From JAMDEO01 sp963775295 (GTDB lineage: Bacteria; Actinomycetota; Thermoleophilia; RBG-16-64-13), in NCBI GenBank assembly GCA_963775295.1, contig CAVZIK010000006.1, forward strand, positions 1,178,001 through 1,242,000: a stretch of DNA of 64,000 nt, given 5' to 3'. Numbering within the stretch: the stretch's first letter is position 1; each line of letters opens with the position of its first letter. The position numbers and the translations under genes were made by a program. Under the pieces are notes generated by a model. The model did no database searches. It saw only the letters and a list, made by a program, of their open reading frames with translations, and was not told the DNA's origin. This document shows, in pieces, positions 58,345 to 64,000 of the stretch.

Positions 58345-60936
58345 ATGGCGAACGTGGAGAGGTTGACCAACAGCACCACCGGGGGCCCGGTCTTTGTCGA
58401 TGTCCAAGACGGCGAGATCGTCCGGATCCTGCCCATAGACCTTGACGAATCCGATGGACCCTCGTGGACGATCGAGGCCCGGGGCCGCACGTTTTCTCCG
58501 CCTCGAAGGATTACTCTGTCCCCGTGGACGGTGGCGCACAAGTCCGTCATCTACTCTCCCAAACGGCTGCTAACCCCGTTGAAGCGGGTTGATTTCGATC
58601 CCAAGGGCGAACGGAATTGTCAGAACCGGGGCGTTTCCGGGTACGAGCCCATCAGCTGGGACGAAGCTCTGGATCTCGTCGCCGAAGAGATAATCCGTGT
58701 GAAGCGAGAACTGGGGCCCGCGGGGATGCTCACTACCCCCGGCTCGCACCACATGTGGGGCAACGTGGGCTACCGCTTCAGCGCGTACACCCGGTTCATG
58801 GACCTGGTGGGCATGACCTACGCCGAGCACAACCCGGACAGCTGGGAAGGCTGGCACTGGGGAGCGATGCACATGTGGGGCTTCAGCCATCGGCTGGGCA
58901 TTCCCGAACAATACGATCTACTAGAGGACGCGCTCAAGAACACCGAGTTGATCGTCTTCTGGTCGGCGGACCCCGAGTCCACCACGGGCTGCTACGCGGC
59001 CTTCGAGAGTACTTCTCGCCGGCAGTGGCTCAAAGAGCTCGGCGTGAGAATGATCTTCATCGATCCTTATCTCAATCACACCGCGGGGCTGTTCTCCGAC
59101 AAGTGGTTCGCTCCTCGCCCTGGCACCGACGTGGCTATGGGTCTGGCTATCGCCCATACATGGCTTATCGCGGGCACCTTCGACCAAGCCTACATCGAGG
59201 AGCGCACCACCGGGTTTGCCGAGTGGCGGAGCTACGTGCTCGGGGAGAGCGACGGCCTTCCCAAAACCCCGGAATGGGCGGAGCGAGAGTCCGGCGTGCC
59301 GGCCAGGGAGATTGTGGCGCTGGCGCGGGAGTGGGCGTCCAAGAAGACCATGCTAGCTTCGGGCGGCCTGGGAGGTATGGGCGGCGCGTGCCGCGCCGCC
59401 ACCGGCAACGAGTGGGCACGCACCATGGTTGCCCTTGCCGCAATGCAGGGCCTCGGCAAGCCCGGTAGCAATATCTGGGGTACGACCGCCGGCGCCCCGG
59501 TGGATAACACGTTCCTTTTCCCGGGTTACTCCGAGGGCGGCATATCCTGCGATCTCGACAACACCGCGGCCGGCTATCGCTGGGCCTCTAGAATGTTTCC
59601 GGAGGGTGGCGCCATGCGGATGGCCCATCACTCCGCAGAGGGTCAGATCGTGCCGAGGCTGCGCATACCTGAAGCCATGCTCCATGAGCATCTGGAGTGG
59701 AGAGGGAAGGGTTTCTGCGGCAGCTCGATCGAGTCGCAGTTCAAGAAGTACGAGTATCCGGCCGAGGGGTACTCGCCGGTGGGGATGTACTATCGGTATG
59801 GCGGCTCCTTCTTTGGGACCATGACTGCCACCAACCGGTACGTCAAAGCCTACCAGACCGACAAGATCCCGTTCGTGGTCAACCAGTCCATCTGGTTCGA
59901 GGGCGAGGCCAAGTTTGCCGACGTCATCTTGCCCGCCTGCACCAACTTCGAACGCTGGGATATTAGCGACTTCGCCTCCGCATCGGGCTACGTCCCCGAC
60001 GGGTACAGTCAACCCAGCCACCGCACGATCGTCCTGCAGAAGAAGTGCATCGAGCCGCTGGGCGAATCGAAGTCCGACTATGAGATCTTTGCCGAATTGG
60101 CCAAGCGATTGGGTGTGTGGGGCCCCTTCACGATGGGGGGCAAGACCGAACTCGACTGGGTCAAGCAGGTCTTTGCCGCCACCGATCTTCCCAAGGTGAT
60201 CTCCTGGGAGGAGTTTGAGAAGAAGGGCTATTACGTGGTGCCCAAGCCTCCAGAGCAGGAGTCGACTCCCGCGTTGCGTTGGTTCGCGGAAGGTCGTCAG
60301 AAAGATACTCCGGATTGGGGCCCTCACCCGGCGGACCAGGTGCGGATGGCCGGTTTGCAGACGCGGTCCGGGAAGATCGAGTTCGTGGCTTCGAGTCTGG
60401 CGCAATTGGAGAAGAACGGGACCGTTGACCCGGAAAGGCCCGCCATGGGACCCAAGTACATCGAATCGTGGGAGGGTCACCATACGTTTGAGCTGACGGA
60501 GACATATCCGCTTCAGCTGATCTCTCCTCACCCGCGTTTCAGTTTCCACACCATGGGAGACGCGAAAGATTCCTGGACGAACGAGATCAAGGATCACCGC
60601 GTGCTCAAGGAGGACGGTCGCTATTACTGGATCATGAGACTGAACCCCACCGACGCTGCGGCACGGGGCGTCCGAAACGGCGATCTCGTCCGGGCGTTCA
60701 ACGATCGAGGCTCGGTGATTCTGGCAGCGCGGGTGACCGAGAGGGTTCCGGCGGGGGTCGTACACTCGTACGAATCCTGCGCGGACTACGAGCCCCTGGG
60801 AGTCCCGGGCGAATCGCCCGAGTTGGCCGGGTGCGTGAACATCCTTACGCCCAAGCGTTTCATCACGCCGACTTGTACCGCCATGGCAAACAACTCGTGC
60901 CTCATCCAGGTGGAGAGGTGGACGCCGCCTGCCTGA
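58345..60936 (+). CDS. athL: Pyrogallol-phloroglucinol transhydroxylase large-subunit homologue (AthL/TH alpha)
   Basis: 863 residues, molybdopterin DMSO-reductase family without the N-terminal 4Fe-4S cysteines or twin-Arg signal, as in the 875-residue Pelobacter acidigallici enzyme. From memory of that sequence and structure, its Mo ligand Ser175 and catalytic His144, Asp174 and Tyr404 correspond here, at a constant offset of 9, to Ser166, His135, Asp165 and Tyr395 (SHHMWGNVGY, HNPDSWEGWHWG, FPGYSEGGIS). Long stretches such as WFAEGRQKDTPDWGP and NRYVKAYQTDK also follow it. The reaction shifts a hydroxyl between polyhydroxybenzenes with no net redox. The Fe-S small subunit gene is not in the neighbourhood. 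Confidence 0.88.
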   Translation: MANVERLTNSTTGGPVFVDVQDGEIVRILPIDLDESDGPSWTIEARGRTFSPPRRITLSPWTVAHKSVIYSPKRLLTPLKRVDFDPKGERNCQNRGVSGYEPISWDEALDLVAEEIIRVKRELGPAGMLTTPGSHHMWGNVGYRFSAYTRFMDLVGMTYAEHNPDSWEGWHWGAMHMWGFSHRLGIPEQYDLLEDALKNTELIVFWSADPESTTGCYAAFESTSRRQWLKELGVRMIFIDPYLNHTAGLFSDKWFAPRPGTDVAMGLAIAHTWLIAGTFDQAYIEERTTGFAEWRSYVLGESDGLPKTPEWAERESGVPAREIVALAREWASKKTMLASGGLGGMGGACRAATGNEWARTMVALAAMQGLGKPGSNIWGTTAGAPVDNTFLFPGYSEGGISCDLDNTAAGYRWASRMFPEGGAMRMAHHSAEGQIVPRLRIPEAMLHEHLEWRGKGFCGSSIESQFKKYEYPAEGYSPVGMYYRYGGSFFGTMTATNRYVKAYQTDKIPFVVNQSIWFEGEAKFADVILPACTNFERWDISDFASASGYVPDGYSQPSHRTIVLQKKCIEPLGESKSDYEIFAELAKRLGVWGPFTMGGKTELDWVKQVFAATDLPKVISWEEFEKKGYYVVPKPPEQESTPALRWFAEGRQKDTPDWGPHPADQVRMAGLQTRSGKIEFVASSLAQLEKNGTVDPERPAMGPKYIESWEGHHTFELTETYPLQLISPHPRFSFHTMGDAKDSWTNEIKDHRVLKEDGRYYWIMRLNPTDAAARGVRNGDLVRAFNDRGSVILAARVTERVPAGVVHSYESCADYEPLGVPGESPELAGCVNILTPKRFITPTCTAMANNSCLIQVERWTPPA

Positions 60937-60984
60937 TTTCCTTGACGGACGAATGCTTCCCTTGGCGATGCTATCCTCCGGTTT

Positions 60985-61611
60985 GTGATTAGTCGGACGA
61001 TGGACAAGGCCAGTATCCGTCTCCTTCTCGAAGGGACATGCGGTCCGGTCGGGAAGGAGAGCCAGTCGCCACGCCCCGGGGTTCCCGCCGCGGTGCTCGT
61101 GGGGCTTGTCGCGCGTCCCGGCGGCCCAAACGTCGTTCTCACCTTGCGTACGGCGCACTTAAAGAACCATCCCGCGGAAGTCAGCTTCCCAGGAGGACGG
61201 GTGGAGCCTGAAGACGTGAGCCCGACGGCCACGGCGCTGCGCGAGGCTTTTGAAGAGATCGGCCTAGACCCCGCCAAGGTGGAACTCCTCGGCTGCCTGC
61301 CCGCCTACCAGACCATTACCGACTTCTGCGTCGCCCCCGTCGTCGGATGGATCGAACCGCCGGTGACCTTCGTTCGGGACGAAGACGAGGTGGCCGATGT
61401 CTTCGAAGTTCCTTTGAGCTTTGTGCTCGATCCCGCGAATCATCGCTGCGAGAGCATCTTCTGGAAGGGAGAGGAACACAGCTATTTCGTGCTGCCGTAT
61501 CCCGGTCGTCGGATATGGGGGGCGACGGCCGGGATGCTGGTCGATCTAGCTCGCGCTCTCGGCGGCCGAGGCCGGGCGAAAGGCGCGGTCACGAACGATC
61601 GCTGGAGGTAG
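60985..61611 (+). CDS. NUDIX hydrolase, CoA-pyrophosphatase (NudL) type
   Basis: 208 residues. The Nudix box is GGRVEPEDVSPTATALREAF followed by EEIGL, preceded by HLKNHPAEVSFPGGR, the NudL/UPF0035 motif (usually LRxHxGxVxFPGG), and DEDEVADVFEVPLSFVLDP. Family members cut CoA or its esters into 4'-phosphopantetheine and 3',5'-ADP. GTG 60985 and ATG 61000 both lack a ribosome site; TATCCT ends 7 nt before the GTG, which suggests a leaderless mRNA beginning at GTG. It follows the transhydroxylase-like gene by 48 bases. Confidence 0.85.
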   Translation: MISRTMDKASIRLLLEGTCGPVGKESQSPRPGVPAAVLVGLVARPGGPNVVLTLRTAHLKNHPAEVSFPGGRVEPEDVSPTATALREAFEEIGLDPAKVELLGCLPAYQTITDFCVAPVVGWIEPPVTFVRDEDEVADVFEVPLSFVLDPANHRCESIFWKGEEHSYFVLPYPGRRIWGATAGMLVDLARALGGRGRAKGAVTNDRWR

Positions 61612-61755
61612 AATGGCGCCACCTTCTCAAGCCCATCGTCTGACGGCCGGTCCAGTATGAACGCGCTTACGACGTCCACGTCGGGCTGACTATGTTTGAT
61701 AGAGTCGGGGAACACCTGCACGTATAAGTGCTCCCGATTATCTGGAAGGTGAACC

Positions 61756-62583
61756 ATGCGTCCGGCTAAGATCGTGGCAATCGTGATCGGTGCGTTCTTG
61801 GTTCTAATCGGCTTGGCGCTCCTTGCCCCGGGCGGCTTTCTGCTGTGGGCCTATGGGACGCAGAGAGATTCTTCGGGTTACTTCGAGACTTCGAACCGAG
61901 TGGTGTCCACGAGCACCTACGCTCTGGCCACCCCCGACGTCAATATCAACGTAGGTTCCGATCTCGGAAATTGGGTTCCCAAGGGAGCGACGGCGGCTAT
62001 CCGGCTCCGCGCCGCCACAACCGGATCGATGCCCCTATTCATAGGAATTGGTTCCTCGGATGCAGTCTCGCAGTACCTGGCCGACGTGGGACACGAAGAG
62101 ATTACCAACTTCGGTTGGTTTTCCGCGTCTGTCAACTATCGGCGGGTACCCGGAGGGGCTCCGTCCGCACCACCCGGGCAGGAGAACTTCTGGGTAGCCA
62201 AACAAGAGGGTACGGGAGTCCAGACCCTGGATTGGCAGGTCCAAGACGGTAACTGGACGGCGGTCATCATGAATGCTGACGGCGCGGCCCCGGTGACGGC
62301 AAGCGTCAGCCTCGGTGCCCGCTTCGGGTTCATCCTGCCTATCGGCGTCGGACTGCTCGGGGCTGGGATCGTCCTGTTCGCGGTCGGGGTCCTGCTCATC
62401 GTGCTTGGCGCTCGAAGACCGCGGGTGGGGCCGCAGCAGCCCGTTCCCATTGGACCGGCCGGTACATGGCAACAGCCAACTCAAACGTATATGCCACCCC
62501 AGCCATATGGGCAGCAGCCGCAGCCGCCGGCGGACACGTGGCCCAAGCCACCTTCGGCAACGCCGCCTGATTCCACCTCCTAG
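61756..62583 (+). CDS. Membrane protein with extracytoplasmic beta domain and Pro/Gln-rich tail
   Basis: 275 residues from ATG 61756 (GGAAGGTG upstream). An N-terminal helix (IVAIVIGAFLVLIGLALLAPGG), an outer domain (ALATPDVNINVG, PLFIGIGSSDAVSQYLADVGHEEI, WFSASVNYRR, TLDWQVQDGNWTAVIMNADG), a second helix near residue 200-222, and a cytoplasmic Pro/Gln/Tyr-rich tail. This layout and the IGIGSSDAVSQYL motif are common in actinobacterial membrane proteins of unknown function. TATAAG at about 61725 is a possible -10 box. A strong terminator follows. Confidence 0.75.
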   Translation: MRPAKIVAIVIGAFLVLIGLALLAPGGFLLWAYGTQRDSSGYFETSNRVVSTSTYALATPDVNINVGSDLGNWVPKGATAAIRLRAATTGSMPLFIGIGSSDAVSQYLADVGHEEITNFGWFSASVNYRRVPGGAPSAPPGQENFWVAKQEGTGVQTLDWQVQDGNWTAVIMNADGAAPVTASVSLGARFGFILPIGVGLLGAGIVLFAVGVLLIVLGARRPRVGPQQPVPIGPAGTWQQPTQTYMPPQPYGQQPQPPADTWPKPPSATPPDSTS

Positions 62584-62590
62584 TATGGCG

Positions 62591-62623
62591 GGGGCCTGTC
62601 GCGATCGCATCGCGACGGGCCCC
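62591..62623 (+). terminator. Terminator hairpin with 15-bp stem
   Basis: Arms 62591-62605 and 62609-62623 pair over 15 bp with one G-U, loop of 3 nt, and a T-rich tail (CTTTCTTCC) after it. It closes the membrane-protein gene. Confidence 0.8.
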
Positions 62624-62912
62624 AGAGCTTTCTTCCCGAAGCGCGGCGCCGAAGGCGGCGCCGCAGCGACTATTGCATCACGGGGAGTTCCTTTGCGGTC
62701 GCATATCGAGACCATCATCCGGGCACCCGCGACGAACATTCCCTCCGCCCTTCCCTGACCCTCCTGCGGCTCGAGTCCGAGGGCCTTTGGGTGAAACTTC
62801 TCGGCCGGCCCGGATGAACCCCGGATGCCCTCAGGTGCCGTCCCTTGATATGCTGTGACCAGGTCCGGGAAGGGGCCACCGACCGGACCGCTATCTTCAG
62901 GAAGGGAATCCG
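62624..62912 (+). promoter_or_regulatory. Intergenic stretch before the MFS gene
   Basis: With the preceding terminator this is about 330 bases without a gene. A second perfect hairpin (GCGGCGCC at 62643, GGCGCCGC at 62657, 6-nt loop) lies just after the terminator. TATGCT at about 62849 is a weak -10 for the MFS gene. I see no coding frame with a ribosome site. Confidence 0.45.
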
Positions 62913-64000
62913 ATGTCCGTGAACCGCACGCCAGCGCTGGTGATCGAAGACAGGCGTGGTGCCGATGCTCTCTCGCTGTCGCTCATGCTCTTCATGGCCG
63001 TGAACAGCGTCGCGATATCGCTCATGCCCATAGTGACCAACGAGCTTCAAGACAGGTTCGCGTTCACTTCGTCCCAGATAGGCCTCCTCACCTCCATCTA
63101 CATGGTGGCGTTCGCCGTGGCGGCACTTCCGATGGGCTTGGTGGCGGCTCGGCTGGGCGGCCGGACGCTGGTGGTTGGGGCGGCGCTGCTCGTATTGGGG
63201 GGTGTGCTCTTCGCGCTCAGCGCGTCATATCCGTGGTTCCTGGCCGGACGGTTTCTCCAGGGGCTGGGAGGCGCCACGATCATTCCGGTGTGCAACCCCA
63301 TGATGGCCCATGCCATCAACAGGCGATATCACAACCGCGCTCTGGGCATCTTTGGCGCTGGACATGGCCTCGGGGTTGTCGCCGCGCTGCTGATCCTTCC
63401 CGGCATCCAACAGGCCGGAGGGTATCGGATTACATTCCTGACCTCCGTAGCCTTCGCCGTGGTGGTATCTCTTGTTGCGCTGACTCAGAGGCCGGTACGC
63501 GTGCTGCCTTCCCACTCCGACGATGCCGTTTCGTTTGTGAGTCTGATGCGCGGAGTGGGCGCGGTGGCCGTCAACCGACGGCTTTTGCTGCTTGTCCTGG
63601 TGAACATTGGGGTTATGGCGATCGTAGTCGGCCTTCTCGCCTGGACGCCTCTTTTCCTTCACGATATGCGGGGAGCGAGTTTGTCCGTGGCCGCCTATCT
63701 CACTGCCGGGGTAGGCGTCGCCCAGATCGTGGGTAACTTGGCCGGTGCTGCGGCGATGGCGCGCTGGGGCAAGGGGTTCGTCCTATCGGTGGGCATGGCC
63801 GTGATGTTCGTCGCGACCGCACTCGTTCCTATCGCTCCAGGATTCGTGGTTGTTTTCGCCTGCGTGACGGTGGCAGGCTTTCTCACTATGGCGGTCTTTC
63901 CCGCGATCATGGGCTCGGTTCCGGATGTGGTCGATCGCCCCGAGCTCGTCGGGCCGGCCACAGGCTTCTTGAACCTCACCAATATCGTCGGTACATGGTT
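62913..64000 (+). CDS. MFS transporter, 3' truncated by the window end
   Basis: 362 residues are visible and the frame is open to the end. ATG 62913 has GAAGGGA 7 nt upstream. Helix 1 begins about residue 21 (LSLMLFMAVNSVAISLMPIV); the 2-3 loop is MGLVAARLGGRTLVVGA, followed by the MFS motif FLAGRFLQGLGGATIIP. At least ten helices can be counted. It resembles the CynX/AraJ-type carriers, but the substrate is not evident. The gene is preceded by two hairpins, so it is a separate transcript. Confidence 0.85.
   Translation, partial: MSVNRTPALVIEDRRGADALSLSLMLFMAVNSVAISLMPIVTNELQDRFAFTSSQIGLLTSIYMVAFAVAALPMGLVAARLGGRTLVVGAALLVLGGVLFALSASYPWFLAGRFLQGLGGATIIPVCNPMMAHAINRRYHNRALGIFGAGHGLGVVAALLILPGIQQAGGYRITFLTSVAFAVVVSLVALTQRPVRVLPSHSDDAVSFVSLMRGVGAVAVNRRLLLLVLVNIGVMAIVVGLLAWTPLFLHDMRGASLSVAAYLTAGVGVAQIVGNLAGAAAMARWGKGFVLSVGMAVMFVATALVPIAPGFVVVFACVTVAGFLTMAVFPAIMGSVPDVVDRPELVGPATGFLNLTNIVGTW

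Noticed and set aside
59353..61158. 601-codon open frame on the minus strand opposite the transhydroxylase-like gene
   Set aside because: It lacks recognisable motifs, has no ribosome site and mirrors the GC-skewed codon positions of the real plus-strand gene, which has strong family motifs.
1..64000. tRNA, rRNA, insertion sequences, integrases, prophage or CRISPR signals
   Set aside because: None found by eye: no transposase or integrase motifs, no long direct or inverted terminal repeats, and no cloverleaf with a GGTTCAAATC-like T arm at a suitable place.

Overview
The window is 64 kb of dense, high-GC bacterial DNA with no rRNA, tRNA, CRISPR array or insertion sequence that I can see. It suggests an anaerobic member of the Actinobacteriota (inference). 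The support is a GT39 transferase with the Gly/Met-rich insert common in actinobacteria, several promoters with a -10 box 6-9 nt upstream of the start codon (leaderless type), frequent GTG/TTG starts, rubrerythrin, a tungsten-type aldehyde:ferredoxin oxidoreductase, a biotin transcarboxylase, and SLH-domain surface proteins.

Layout. 0-6.5 kb: end of a type I solute-binding protein, an amidohydrolase, an IclR regulator with an aminotransferase, and a divergent MFS carrier with a second aminotransferase; this looks like uptake and breakdown of a small amino or keto compound. 6.5-19.4 kb: mostly housekeeping genes (VOC protein, cyclic-nucleotide-binding protein, DUF1295 enzyme, enol-lactonase-like hydrolase, GT39, TrxB, RlmA-like methyltransferase, YidB-like protein, HtrA-like protease, cyclophilin, LOR/SDH protein). 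19.5-26.8 kb: four consecutive exported proteins (two SLH proteins, two lipoproteins) sharing a domain that resembles the fold of the sulfite-oxidase molybdopterin-binding domain, followed directly by a WtpABC tungstate/molybdate ABC transporter. 26.9-29.1 kb: rubrerythrin, a hidden small membrane protein with an apparent ATA start, and an iron-type alcohol dehydrogenase. 29.3-33 kb: the three subunits of methylmalonyl-CoA:pyruvate transcarboxylase (12S, 5S, 1.3S).

33-42 kb: two DUF169 proteins, RidA, a MoaF-like protein, MarR plus a heterodimeric ABC exporter, a MoaE-like protein with an apparent ATC start, and a flippase-like membrane protein. 42-48.5 kb: a trans-sulfuration PLP enzyme, a decayed MFS gene, and a tightly overlapped four-gene operon (MalY-type C-S lyase, hydroxyacid dehydrogenase, ThDP enzyme, isochorismatase). 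50-56 kb: TetR plus methyltransferase, divergent from an operon of AOR, 3-hydroxyisobutyrate-dehydrogenase-like enzyme, cupin, zinc alcohol dehydrogenase and DUF1847; its promoter has a dyad between -35 and -10 and its leader can fold. 56-58 kb: a GT2 synthase coupled to a membrane protein with a degenerate GGDEF domain. 58.3-61 kb: a full-length homologue of the pyrogallol-phloroglucinol transhydroxylase large subunit with its catalytic residues kept but no small subunit beside it. The window ends inside an MFS gene.

The recurring theme is molybdenum/tungsten: a W/Mo importer, exported cofactor-fold proteins, MoaE- and MoaF-like proteins, one tungstopterin enzyme and one molybdopterin enzyme. 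The likeliest undescribed systems are the SLH/lipoprotein array with WtpABC and the AOR operon with its leader. All functions are inferred from sequence reading alone; no database search was run.
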